A DNA stretch of 64,000 nucleotides. Source: Afipia carboxidovorans OM5. Its GTDB lineage: Bacteria; Pseudomonadota; Alphaproteobacteria; Rhizobiales; Xanthobacteraceae. Of the stretch, positions 55,814 to 64,000 are shown piece after piece. Where the stretch lies: positions 1,612,001 to 1,676,000 of the forward strand of contig NC_015684.1 in the NCBI RefSeq assembly GCF_000218565.1, written 5' to 3'. The notes below the pieces were generated by a model, which was not told where the DNA came from, did not search any database, and worked only from the letters and a program-made list of their open reading frames with translations. A program made the translations under genes and the position numbers. The stretch's first letter is position 1; the number at the start of each line of letters is the position of its first letter.

Positions 55814-57412
55814 ATGAGCCGCGAACGACTCTATCTCTTCGACACCACATTGCGCGACGGCGCCCAGACGCAGGGCGTCGGCTTTTCGCTGCACGACAAG
55901 CGTATCATTGCGCAGATGCTCGACGAGCTTGGTGTCGATTACATCGAGGGCGGCTATCCGGGCGCGAACCCGGCCGACAGCGAATTCTTCAGCGAGCGGC
56001 CGAAGTTTTCGCACGCCAAGTTTGTCGCGTTCGGCATGGTGCGCCGGAGCGGGCGTTCGGTGTCGAACGATCCCGGTCTTGCCGCCGTGCTGGCTGCAAA
56101 GACGGATGCGTTCTGTCTGGTCGCGAAGGCGTCGGCCTATCAGGTGCGCGTCGCGCTCGAAACCACCAATGAGGAGAACCTCGCCGCGATCCGCGACAGC
56201 ATCAGCGCGGCCGTCGCCAAGAGCGGCACGGCGATGCTCGACTGCGAGCATTTCTTCGACGGCTACAAGGAAGACCCGGCCTTCGCGCTGGCCTGTGCCA
56301 AGGCGGCTTATGAATCCGGTGCGCGCTGGGTGGTGCTGTGTGACACCAATGGCGGCACGTTGCCTCATGAGGTCGAGGCGATCGTCGGCGAGGTGACGAA
56401 GCATATCCCCGGCAGCCATCTCGGCATCCATGCCCATGACGACACCGGGCAGGGGGTGGCGAACTCGCTCGCCGCGGTGCGCGCGGGCGTGCGGCAAATT
56501 CAGGGTACGCTGAACGGTCTCGGCGAGCGTTGCGGCAACGCCAATCTCTGCTCGCTGATCCCGACACTGAAATTGAAGAAGCCGTTCTGCGATACGCTCG
56601 AAATCAATGTCACTGATGCGAAGCTAGCGACGCTGACGCAGGTGTCGCGCGCGCTCGACGAAATCCTCAATCGTGCGCCGAACAAGCATGCGCCCTATGT
56701 CGGCGAGAGTGCGTTCGTCACCAAGACCGGCATTCATGCTTCCGCCGTGCTGAAGGACCCGCACACCTACGAACATATCGTGCCGGAGCTGGTCGGCAAT
56801 CACCGTCAGGTGCTGGTATCCGATCAGGCAGGCCGCTCGAACGTGCTGGCCGCGCTGGAGCGCGCCGGCATCGCCTTCGACAAGAGCGACCCCAAGGTCA
56901 CGCGCCTCGTTGAGGAGATGAAGGAGCGCGAGGCGGGCGGTTATTCCTACGAGTCCGCCGAGGCCTCGTTCGAGTTGCTGGCGCGGCGCACGCTCGGCCA
57001 TGTGCCGGATTACTTCCGCGTCTTGCAGTTCGACGTCAATGTCGAGCAGCGCACCAACGGACAGGGCCGGCCGAACACGGTTGCGCTCGCGGTGGTGAAG
57101 GTCGACGTCGCGGGCGAGGTGCTGATCTCGGCGGCGGAAGGCAACGGTCCGGTCAATGCGCTCGACGTCGCGCTACGCAAGGATATCGGCAAGTATCAGA
57201 GCTATATCGACGGGCTCAAGCTCGTCGACTATCGCGTCCGTATCCTCAACGGCGGCACCGAAGCGGTGACGCGCGTGCTGGTGGAGAGCGAGGACGAGAA
57301 CGGTGCGCGCTGGACCACCATCGGCGTGTCGTCGAACGTCATCGACGCCTCATTCCAGGCGCTGATGGATTCCCTGACCTACAAGCTGGTGAAGGCCGGC
57401 GCCCCGGCGTGA
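55814..57412 (+). CDS. cimA: (R)-citramalate synthase
   Basis: A 532-residue enzyme of the isopropylmalate/citramalate synthase group, joining pyruvate and acetyl-CoA on the threonine-independent route to 2-oxobutyrate and isoleucine. The barrel begins LFDTTLRDGAQTQGVGFS; metal histidines are in GIHAHDDTGQGVANS, and NGLGERCGNANL follows. The C-terminal allosteric domain (about 400-525) is present. GAQTQGV and length match the TIGR00977-type citramalate synthase more than LeuA. Confidence 0.9.
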   Translation: MSRERLYLFDTTLRDGAQTQGVGFSLHDKRIIAQMLDELGVDYIEGGYPGANPADSEFFSERPKFSHAKFVAFGMVRRSGRSVSNDPGLAAVLAAKTDAFCLVAKASAYQVRVALETTNEENLAAIRDSISAAVAKSGTAMLDCEHFFDGYKEDPAFALACAKAAYESGARWVVLCDTNGGTLPHEVEAIVGEVTKHIPGSHLGIHAHDDTGQGVANSLAAVRAGVRQIQGTLNGLGERCGNANLCSLIPTLKLKKPFCDTLEINVTDAKLATLTQVSRALDEILNRAPNKHAPYVGESAFVTKTGIHASAVLKDPHTYEHIVPELVGNHRQVLVSDQAGRSNVLAALERAGIAFDKSDPKVTRLVEEMKEREAGGYSYESAEASFELLARRTLGHVPDYFRVLQFDVNVEQRTNGQGRPNTVALAVVKVDVAGEVLISAAEGNGPVNALDVALRKDIGKYQSYIDGLKLVDYRVRILNGGTEAVTRVLVESEDENGARWTTIGVSSNVIDASFQALMDSLTYKLVKAGAPA

Positions 57413-57441
57413 GGGGACGCCGCTGTTGCGATCTCTCGCTT

Positions 57442-57541
57442 GTCATGCGCGGACTTGATCCGCGCATCCATCCTTAAAAATGGATGGCCGGGACGAAAGG
57501 GCGTTCACGCCCGTCTTTGACGGGCTATGCCCGGCCATGAC
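57442..57541. repeat. GTCAT...ATGAC family repeat (copy 3)
   Basis: A 100-base element with GTCATGCGCGGAC at the left and ATGCCCGGCCATGAC at the right, containing ATCCATCC-TTAAAAA-TGGATGG and GGCGT-TCA-CGCCC hairpins. It lies between convergent cimA and the LOG-family gene. Confidence 0.65.
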
Positions 57542-57567
57542 GGTTCGTATGTTTCGGCCAAAACGCC

Positions 57568-58197
57568 TTACATCTTTTCCGTAACGGTCTCGTCGGCCAC
57601 CGGCTCGCGGGTCGATGCGGAGACGTGAGCCGCGGCGCGCAGTTGCGGCAGGATGTCCTCCACGCGGCTTGCGGTAAGCACGCCGGCCGGGAGCTCGGCG
57701 CGAATGAACGCGGTCTGGCGCATATGCGAGAGCAGCGCCAGGAACGGGTCCCAGAAATGAGCGACGTTGGCGACCAGGATCGGCTTGGTGTGCCGCCCGA
57801 GTTGCGACCACGTCATCATCTCGACCAGCTCTTCCAGCGTGCCGATGCCGCCGGGCAGCGCCACGAAGGCATCCGCGCGGTCGAACATCAGTTGCTTGCG
57901 TTCGTGCATGTTGGCGGTGACGATCAGTTCCTGCGCCTGGTCCATCGCGTTTTCCCGCTGGGTCAGGAAGGTCGGGATGATGCCCGTCACGCGGCCGCCA
58001 TTGTCGAGCACGCCGCGTGCGACCGCGCCCATCAGGCCGATCGAGCCGCCGCCATAGACAAGGCCGACGTTCTGCTCGGCAAGAATTCTGCCGAAGTCGG
58101 TCGCCGCTTGCATGAACTTGGGGTCTGTACCAGGGCCTGAACCGCAATAAACGCAGACACTATTGATCGTATTCGTATTGATTTCGTTCTTGGTCAT
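57568..58197 (-). CDS. LOG-family protein (probable cytokinin riboside phosphoribohydrolase)
   Basis: A 209-residue protein from ATG 58197; the frame continues to 58680 without a likely start. It has VCVYCGSG, VYGGGSIGLMGAVA and the diagnostic PGGIGTLEELVEMMTW (115-130). LOG proteins cleave nucleoside 5'-monophosphates at the N-glycosidic bond; some release active cytokinins, others resemble PpnN. The true substrate is open. Confidence 0.88.
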   Translation of the reverse strand: MTKNEINTNTINSVCVYCGSGPGTDPKFMQAATDFGRILAEQNVGLVYGGGSIGLMGAVARGVLDNGGRVTGIIPTFLTQRENAMDQAQELIVTANMHERKQLMFDRADAFVALPGGIGTLEELVEMMTWSQLGRHTKPILVANVAHFWDPFLALLSHMRQTAFIRAELPAGVLTASRVEDILPQLRAAAHVSASTREPVADETVTEKM

Positions 58198-58390
58198 GCC
58201 CTTGATGTGGGACGGCCTTGTGGCACCGTCAAGGCGGCGGCAGGGCGCGCCGGGGGCCGGTGGGGTACGGGTCAGGAGAAAGATCGCCCCGGCCGGGTGC
58301 GAAATCGCCCCGGAGGTCTTATATGACGGGCTCGTGAAGCCGAATCGAAGCCCGGCCCGGATTGCCCGCTCCGTCGCCGCAGGATTGTGA

Positions 58391-60418
58391 ATGACCGCCC
58401 AAAACGCCCCAACTGCCCAGAGCCGCCCGGCGCGGAAGATGACCGACGCCTCGATGACGGCGACGTTGGTGCAGCTTTGGCCGTATCTCTGGCCGGGCGA
58501 GCGCCACGACCTGAAGATGCGGGTGGTCTGGTCGATGGTGCTGCTCATCATCGCCAAGGCGCTGACGCTGATCGTGCCGTTCACCTTCAAGTGGGCGACC
58601 GATGCACTGAACGGGCAGGGCACCGCACCGATTGCCTCGTCGGACTGGCTGGTGTGGGCGATCGCCTCGCCGGTCATCATGACGCTCGCCTATGGCGGCA
58701 CCCGCATTCTGATGGCGGTGTTCACGCAACTGCGCGACGGCATCTTCGCCAAGGTCGCGATGCATGCGGTGCGCAAGCTCGCCTATCTTACCTTCGTGCA
58801 CATGCACGAGCTGTCGCTGCGCTTTCACCTGCAGCGCAAGACCGGTGGCCTGACACGCGTTCTGGAGCGCGGCCGTACCGGCATCGAGACCATGGTGCGG
58901 CTTGCCGTGCAGCAGTTGGCGCCGACCGTGGTCGAACTCGGCCTGATGATGGTCGTGCTGCTCTATCAGTTCGACTGGCGCTATGTGCTGGTCACGCTCG
59001 GCACCGTGCTCGCCTATATGTGGTTTACCTATGTCGCGACCGAGTGGCGGATCGACATTCGCCGCCGCATGAACGAGTCCGATACCGAGGCGAACACCAA
59101 GGCGATCGACTCGCTGCTCAATTACGAGACGGTGAAATATTTCGGCGCGGAGACGCGCGAGGCGCAGCGCTACGACGTCTCGATGGAGCGCTACGAGCGC
59201 GCGAGCGTCAAGACCTACACCTCGCTCGCCTGGCTCAACACCGGGCAGACCGTGATCTTCACCTTCGGCATCACCGCGACGATGGTGATGTGCGCGCTCG
59301 GCATCCGCGCGGGCACGCAGACCGTCGGCGACTTCGTCATGATCAACGCCATGATGATCCAGCTCTACCAGCCGCTGAACTTCATGGGTTTCGTCTATCG
59401 CGAGATCAAGCAGGCGATCATCGACATCGAGATGATGTTCAACGTGCTGATCCGCAATCCGGAGGTGAAGGACAGGCCCGGCGCCAAGCCGCTGCAGGTG
59501 AGCGCGGGCACGGTGCGTTTCGAGGATGTGCGCTTCCGCTACGATCCCGACCGCGAAATCCTCAAAGGCATTTCGTTCGAGGTGCCGGCCGGCAAGACGG
59601 TTGCGATCGTCGGTCCCTCGGGCGCGGGCAAGTCGACGATCTCGCGGCTTCTGTTCCGCCTCTACGATATCAAGGAGGGGCGCATCACCATCGACGGGCA
59701 GGATATCCGCGATGTGACGCAGACCTCGCTGCGTGCCGCGATTGGCATGGTGCCGCAGGACACCGTGCTGTTCAACGACACCATCCGCTACAACATCCGC
59801 TATGGCCGCTGGGATGCGACCGACCCGGAGGTCGAGGCGGCGGCGCAGATGGCGCAGATCGACGGCTTCATCCGCATGTCGCCGCAGGGCTACGAGACGG
59901 AAGTCGGCGAGCGCGGGTTGAAATTGTCGGGTGGCGAGAAGCAGCGCGTCGCGATCGCGCGCACCATTCTCAAGGGGCCGCCGATCCTCGTGCTCGACGA
60001 GGCGACGTCGGCGCTCGACAGCCACACCGAGCGGGAGATTCAGGACGAGCTCGAGAAGGTGTCGCGCAACCGCACCACGCTGGTGATCGCGCACCGCCTC
60101 TCCACCATCGTCGATGCCGACGAGATCATCGTGCTGGAGCGCGGGCATATCGTTGAACGCGGCACTCACATGCAGCTTCTTGGCGCCGACGGGCTCTATG
60201 CGAGCATGTGGAACAGGCAGCGCGAGGCCGACGAGGCGCGCGAGAAGCTTGCCAAGTTCGGCAACGACGAACTCGCCGACGAGGCCGCGGCAGATGGTCC
60301 CGTGCCTGCGGATGAGATGCCGGCCCCGCATGAGGAAAAGCTCGCGGAGGATGCACCCGCCGAGCACGACGCCACGCGCCCCGACGATCCGCGCCCCACG
60401 CGCGACGCGGCGGAGTAG
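58391..60418 (+). CDS. Atm1/HMT1-type ABC half-exporter
   Basis: A 675-residue half-transporter with the membrane domain at about 25-345 and the ATPase domain at about 370-600. Walker A is GPSGAGKST (408-416), the signature LSGGEKQRVAIAR, and Walker B ILVLDEATSALD. NYETVKYFGAE in the membrane part is typical of Atm1-like exporters, which carry glutathione-linked sulphur or metal compounds. The last 60 residues are an acidic Ala/Pro/His tail that could bind metal. Confidence 0.92.
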   Translation: MTAQNAPTAQSRPARKMTDASMTATLVQLWPYLWPGERHDLKMRVVWSMVLLIIAKALTLIVPFTFKWATDALNGQGTAPIASSDWLVWAIASPVIMTLAYGGTRILMAVFTQLRDGIFAKVAMHAVRKLAYLTFVHMHELSLRFHLQRKTGGLTRVLERGRTGIETMVRLAVQQLAPTVVELGLMMVVLLYQFDWRYVLVTLGTVLAYMWFTYVATEWRIDIRRRMNESDTEANTKAIDSLLNYETVKYFGAETREAQRYDVSMERYERASVKTYTSLAWLNTGQTVIFTFGITATMVMCALGIRAGTQTVGDFVMINAMMIQLYQPLNFMGFVYREIKQAIIDIEMMFNVLIRNPEVKDRPGAKPLQVSAGTVRFEDVRFRYDPDREILKGISFEVPAGKTVAIVGPSGAGKSTISRLLFRLYDIKEGRITIDGQDIRDVTQTSLRAAIGMVPQDTVLFNDTIRYNIRYGRWDATDPEVEAAAQMAQIDGFIRMSPQGYETEVGERGLKLSGGEKQRVAIARTILKGPPILVLDEATSALDSHTEREIQDELEKVSRNRTTLVIAHRLSTIVDADEIIVLERGHIVERGTHMQLLGADGLYASMWNRQREADEAREKLAKFGNDELADEAAADGPVPADEMPAPHEEKLAEDAPAEHDATRPDDPRPTRDAAE

Positions 60419-60863
60419 GGCAGGCGATCACTGCGAGCAAGCGACATCTCGAATCATGAGCTGTGCCCTGGACGCGGTGCGGCATGGAATGTTGCTCCGC
60501 TGATCCGGGGCCGTTCCAGATTCGGGATGTGGAATGGTCCCGATTCTGCGAAGCAGCGTTGCACGCTGCATCGCGCCCGGGACACGTTGGCGGCTCCCAC
60601 CATGAGACACTGGATTGCTTTGCTCTGCTCGCAATGACGGGAGGGGACCATTGCCCTTGAATGGCTACAGGCGCGCCGAACAGGGGTTTCGGGGGAAGCA
60701 TTTCTGGAATAATGAGGTGCGGAACCATACGGACGCCGCAGTTGCCTGCATTGTCGCAGCGGCGGGCCATCCGGCCGATACCTTTCCCGGCACGTCGCCG
60801 CGCGGCGCGCCACCTTCTCCCGCAACGGGAGAGGCGAACGACGATCGTTAGGGTCTTTCATCG
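60419..60863. other. Intergenic region with decayed repeats
   Basis: About 445 bases without a supported gene. It includes fragments of Bradyrhizobium-type intergenic elements: GCAATGACGGGAGGGGACC near 60630-60650 and CTTCTCCC-GCAAC-GGGAGAG near 60812-60830, a relative of the CTCTCCCC family. The promoter for psd-pssA should lie near the right end. Confidence 0.4.
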
Positions 60864-61562
60864 ATGTCCATCGCTCATTCCATTCGCGCGCAGATCCCGC
60901 CGATCCATCCGGAGGGATATCCTTTCATTGGTGGCTTTGCGTTCGCGAGCCTGATTCTGTTCTGGCTGTGGGCGCCGCTCGGCTGGATCGGGGTGGTGCT
61001 CACGATCTGGTGCGCACTGTTCTTCCGCGATCCTGTGCGCACCACGCCGGTGCGCGAAGGCCTCGTCATCGCGCCGGCCGACGGCCGCGTGTCGATGGTG
61101 ACGCCGGTGGTGCCGCCGGCCGAACTCGGCCTCGGCGACCAGCCCCTGATGCGGATTTCGATCTTCATGAGCGTGTTCAACTGCCACGTGAACCGCAGCC
61201 CGGTGGCGGGGCGGATCGAGCGCATCGCTTACCGTCCCGGCAAGTTCATCAACGCCGAACTCGACAAGGCGAGCGAGGACAACGAGCGCAACTCGCTCGT
61301 GATCTCGACGCCCGCCGGCCGCATCGGCGTGGTCCAGATCGCGGGCCTTGTGGCACGGCGCATCGTCTCCTTCGTGCGCGAGGGCGAAAGCCTTGCGGCG
61401 GGCCAGCGCTTCGGCCTGATCCGGTTTGGCTCGCGGCTCGATGTCTTCCTGCCGGAGGGCGGCAAGCCGCTCGTCTCGGTCGGACAGACGGCCGTTGCGG
61501 GCGAAACGGTGCTGGCCGACTTCCAGATCGGCGATGGCGGACGCGTTTACCGGACCGATTAA
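60864..61562 (+). CDS. psd: Phosphatidylserine decarboxylase proenzyme
   Basis: A 232-residue short-form proenzyme. Two N-terminal helices anchor it. FNCHVNRSPVAG is the conserved histidine region, and self-cleavage is expected between Gly189 and Ser190 in IRFGSRLDVFLP, leaving a pyruvoyl group on the alpha chain. It converts phosphatidylserine to phosphatidylethanolamine. pssA follows by 80 bases, so synthesis and decarboxylation are encoded together. Confidence 0.93.
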   Translation: MSIAHSIRAQIPPIHPEGYPFIGGFAFASLILFWLWAPLGWIGVVLTIWCALFFRDPVRTTPVREGLVIAPADGRVSMVTPVVPPAELGLGDQPLMRISIFMSVFNCHVNRSPVAGRIERIAYRPGKFINAELDKASEDNERNSLVISTPAGRIGVVQIAGLVARRIVSFVREGESLAAGQRFGLIRFGSRLDVFLPEGGKPLVSVGQTAVAGETVLADFQIGDGGRVYRTD

Positions 61563-61642
61563 CCTTCCGGGCCGTGCGGCGGCGCCTTCACCGGCGTTCC
61601 GCCACATTGGCGAAGCGGTTGAGGAGCGGTATATAGACAGCC

Positions 61643-62530
61643 ATGAGTACACCTTTTTCGCCTGATCCTTCCGACATGCAGCGCCGTCGCTTCGGCTCGA
61701 TTCCGGTGCGCGTGCTGGTGCCGAACGTCATCACACTGCTCGCGTTGTGCGCGGGCCTGTCCGCCATCCGCATGTCGATCGAGGGCCGCAACGAACTCGC
61801 GCTCGGTGCGATCGTGTTCGCCGCCATTCTCGACGGCATCGACGGCCGCGTGGCGCGCATGATCAAGGGCCAGTCGCGGTTCGGTGCCGAACTCGACAGC
61901 CTCGCCGACTTCGTGAACTTCGGCGTGACGCCTGCGGTGATCCTGTATTTCTGGCAGTTGCACGACCTCAACAATGTCGGCTGGATCGCGGCGATGATCT
62001 TTGCGATCAGCAGTTGCCTGCGGCTCGCGCGCTTCAATACGCAGATCGACGAGCCGAGCGACCTGCCGTTCGCGGCGAATTATTTCACCGGCGTTCCGGC
62101 GCCGCTCGGCGCGCTTTGCGTGCTGCTGCCGATGTATCTGGTGCTGATCGGGCTGCCGCAACTGCCCTCGACCGTGATCCTCATCTTCACGCTCACCATG
62201 GCGTTCCTGATGGTGTCGCGGTTGCCGGTGTTCTCCGGCAAGAAGCTCGGTGCCCGCGTCTCGCCGGAAGCGGCGGTGCCACTCGTGATCTTCGTGGTGC
62301 TCTTCATCGCCGTGCTGATCAGCTACCCGTGGTACGTGCTGAGCGTCGGCTCGCTGCTCTATCTCGCTTCGCTGCCGATCGGCTGGGCGTCGTACCGCAA
62401 GCAGGAGCGGGCGGTGCGGGCCGAACGCGCCGCGGCTGCGGCGACAGCAGGCGCTTCATCGAGCGCCGCGGAGCCGTTTACGCCGCCGCCTCCGCCGACG
62501 GATCCCGAGCATCCGGTGCGGCTCAACTGA
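61643..62530 (+). CDS. pssA: CDP-diacylglycerol-serine O-phosphatidyltransferase
   Basis: A 295-residue membrane enzyme. The CDP-alcohol phosphotransferase motif is complete: DGIDGRVARMIKGQSRFGAE and on to LDSLADFVNFG, with all key aspartates. About eight helices are predicted, and the last 40 residues are an Ala/Pro-rich tail. It makes phosphatidylserine, the substrate of the preceding gene's enzyme. Confidence 0.94.
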   Translation: MSTPFSPDPSDMQRRRFGSIPVRVLVPNVITLLALCAGLSAIRMSIEGRNELALGAIVFAAILDGIDGRVARMIKGQSRFGAELDSLADFVNFGVTPAVILYFWQLHDLNNVGWIAAMIFAISSCLRLARFNTQIDEPSDLPFAANYFTGVPAPLGALCVLLPMYLVLIGLPQLPSTVILIFTLTMAFLMVSRLPVFSGKKLGARVSPEAAVPLVIFVVLFIAVLISYPWYVLSVGSLLYLASLPIGWASYRKQERAVRAERAAAAATAGASSSAAEPFTPPPPPTDPEHPVRLN

Positions 62531-62740
62531 GCCGCGCAAAGGCGTGAGCCTGCTTCCCGCAGGCCTCGGTTGCCTTCAATGGTTACCAAAGCATTGACGC
62601 GGCGCGCTGATGAGGCGCGCCGTGTGCATTTTCATGCGGTTTTTCCATCCGATCTCAACGCATCGCTTTACGCGAATTTAATTGCGCGGGCCTAGGGTTC
62701 CTCCGAGCGCCCAGAAGGGTTGCGAGCGTCGGAGTATTCG
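62531..62740. promoter_or_regulatory. Intergenic region upstream of motA
   Basis: About 210 bases holding the motA promoter. It becomes AT-rich near 62655-62685; no obvious flagellar promoter signature or hairpin was seen. Confidence 0.3.
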
Positions 62741-63514
62741 ATGGATATCACCACCAGCGTCGGGCTTGTCGCCGGCAGCATCGTTATTGTCATGCTGATC
62801 CTGACAGGCGGCGACCTGCACATGTTCATCAGCGAACATGCGATGATCATCATTTTCGGTGGCTCGATCTCCGCGACGCTGATCCGTTTCCCGCTCGTCT
62901 CCATTCTTCACGGCCTGCCGCTTGGTGCGAAATACGCCTTCACCATGAGCCGTTCGACGGCACGCAGCCTCGTCGACGAACTCGCCGGTCTTGCCGAGAT
63001 CGCCCGCAAGCAGGGCCCGATGGGCCTCGAAAAGGTCGAGACGCCGGACCCGTTCCTGGCCAAGGGTATCCGCTACGTCGCAGACGGCTACGACATGGAT
63101 TTCATTCGCGACAATCTCGAGCGCGACCGTGACAACTTCCTGATGCACCTCGAGGAGGGCAGCAAGATCTACCGCGCGGTCGGCGATTGCGCGCCCGCGT
63201 TCGGCATGGTCGGCACGCTGATCGGCATGGTGCAGATGTTCGCCAACATGACCGACCCCTCGAAGCTCGGCCCCTACATGGCGACCGCGCTGCTCGCCAC
63301 GCTCTACGGTGCGGTGATCGCGAACCTGTTCTGCCTGCCGATCGCCGACAAGCTGCACGGCAAGCTGCTCGACGAGGAAACCAACCGCACCATCATCATC
63401 GACGGCATCCTGATGATCCGCGATGCCAAGAGCCCGACGCTCGTGCGCGAGATGCTGCTTGCGTACCTGCCCGAAAAGCACCGTCACGAGTCTGGCGAGC
63501 CGGTGCCGGCTTAA
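62741..63514 (+). CDS. motA: Flagellar motor stator protein
   Basis: A 257-residue proton-channel protein from ATG 62741 (the frame opens at 62720). Four helices are arranged as in MotA: two near the N-terminus and two at about 150-215, with GTLIGMVQMFANM and the GAVIANLFCLPIADKL helix. The cytoplasmic loop has conserved charges around ADGYDMDFIRDNLE. It forms the stator with MotB, whose gene follows. Confidence 0.92.
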   Translation: MDITTSVGLVAGSIVIVMLILTGGDLHMFISEHAMIIIFGGSISATLIRFPLVSILHGLPLGAKYAFTMSRSTARSLVDELAGLAEIARKQGPMGLEKVETPDPFLAKGIRYVADGYDMDFIRDNLERDRDNFLMHLEEGSKIYRAVGDCAPAFGMVGTLIGMVQMFANMTDPSKLGPYMATALLATLYGAVIANLFCLPIADKLHGKLLDEETNRTIIIDGILMIRDAKSPTLVREMLLAYLPEKHRHESGEPVPA

Positions 63515-63540
63515 CCCTCTGACAGGCCGGACCAGGGACC

Positions 63541-64000
63541 ATGGCAAGAAAGAAGCGCGGTGATGCTCATGCGGGAGGCCACGGCTGGTTCGTGACCTTT
63601 GCCGACCTGATGGGCCTCATGATGAGCTTCTTCGTCATGCTGGTTGCGTTCTCCAATCAGGACCAAACCAAGCTCAAGATCGTTGCGGGCTCGATGCGCG
63701 AGGCATTCGGCGTGCAGAACGATGCGCGCTATTCCGGCGTGATCGAAACCGACGGCCTGCCGACGCGGCCGAAGCTCAAGAACGTCGATCACATTCCGCC
63801 GGAGGAGGCGTCCAATACGCCGTCTCCGGACGAGAAGGAGATGGCGAAGCTCTACGGTGCCCGGATCAAGACCGACCGTGAATTTGCGCTCGCCTCGGCC
63901 TCGCTGCGGCAGGCGCTGCAGGACATGCCGGAGATGACCGAGCTGTCGAAGCACATCATGTTCGAGGAGACCAAGAACGGTCTCAACCTCGAAATCGTCG
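63541..64000 (+). CDS. motB: Flagellar motor protein MotB (partial, runs off the window)
   Basis: An open frame begins at ATG 63541 (MARKKRGDAHAGGHGWFVTF) and continues to the window edge, 153 codons. The single helix holds the proton-accepting aspartate in TFADLMGLMMSFFVMLVAFS. The peptidoglycan-binding OmpA-like domain is cut off. It lies 26 bases after motA. Confidence 0.92.
   Translation, partial: MARKKRGDAHAGGHGWFVTFADLMGLMMSFFVMLVAFSNQDQTKLKIVAGSMREAFGVQNDARYSGVIETDGLPTRPKLKNVDHIPPEEASNTPSPDEKEMAKLYGARIKTDREFALASASLRQALQDMPEMTELSKHIMFEETKNGLNLEIV

Noticed and set aside
58319..60367. Minus-strand open frame of 682 codons opposite the ABC exporter
   Set aside because: Antisense shadow; the sense frame has all ABC motifs.

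Overview
The window is GC-rich chromosomal DNA from an alphaproteobacterium. Gene content (GlnE, PleC/PdhS-type kinases, DUF1289, DUF2865, Atm1-type ABC exporter, proteobacterial Psd/PssA, TIGR02281-type aspartic protease, MotAB) and the GTCAT...ATGAC intergenic repeats suggest the Bradyrhizobium/Afipia/Oligotropha group (Nitrobacteraceae). That placement is inference from familiarity, not from a search. No tRNA, rRNA, CRISPR array, transposase or prophage gene was seen.

Region 1 (1-2,450): the 3' end of a probable glnE overlaps, tail to tail, a PAS histidine kinase. Region 2 (2,981-24,625) is the heart of the window, an oxalate/glyoxylate assimilation locus. It holds a divergent SucCD-like ligase pair, a GFA-family protein, an IclR regulator, then gcl-hyi-glxR and a PanE-family reductase, pyruvate kinase, a FAH-family enzyme, a GntR regulator, sucCD, a one-chain NDP-forming acyl-CoA ligase, an OxlT-type transporter, oxalyl-CoA decarboxylase (oxc) and formyl-CoA:oxalate CoA-transferase (frc). 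The simplest model is this. OxlT imports oxalate. Frc, with SucCD and/or the acyl-CoA ligase, activates it to oxalyl-CoA. Oxc decarboxylates part of it to formyl-CoA for energy. The PanE-like enzyme reduces the rest to glyoxylate. Gcl, Hyi and GlxR carry glyoxylate to glycerate, and Pyk lies at the end of the route to pyruvate. Glycerate kinase is not in the window.

The scattered operons of region 2 appear tied together by one operator: TTGG(T/C)AT-N5-ATGCCA(A/G) palindromes at the gcl, oxlT and oxc promoters, related half-sites at the gntR promoter, and three 21-bp-spaced TGGTATT-type repeats at the promoter of the acyl-CoA ligase-sucCD operon. The GntR/FCD protein is the best candidate regulator; the IclR protein is the alternative at gcl.

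Region 3 (24,800-33,500): AhpD-like protein, MarR regulator with a C-terminal cysteine cluster, DUF454 protein, secreted cupin, DusA, retropepsin-like protease, DUF1289 protein, PdhS-type kinase, MgtC, and a PiT/DUF47 phosphate uptake pair. Region 4 (33,700-40,000): Mrp/ApbC, then two tandem Tat-exported TRAP binding proteins facing a DctM/DctQ permease pair. Region 5 (40,100-53,300): moaA, a lipoprotein, gph, rpiA, DUF2059, glutathione reductase, a YncE-like propeller, a metallo-beta-lactamase-fold hydrolase, class II DAHP synthase, glutamine-dependent NAD synthetase and DUF2865. Region 6 (53,300-64,000): cysS, a tiny membrane protein and a GNAT acetyltransferase separated from cysS by a repeat insertion, cimA, a LOG-family protein, an Atm1-type ABC exporter, psd-pssA, motA and the start of motB.
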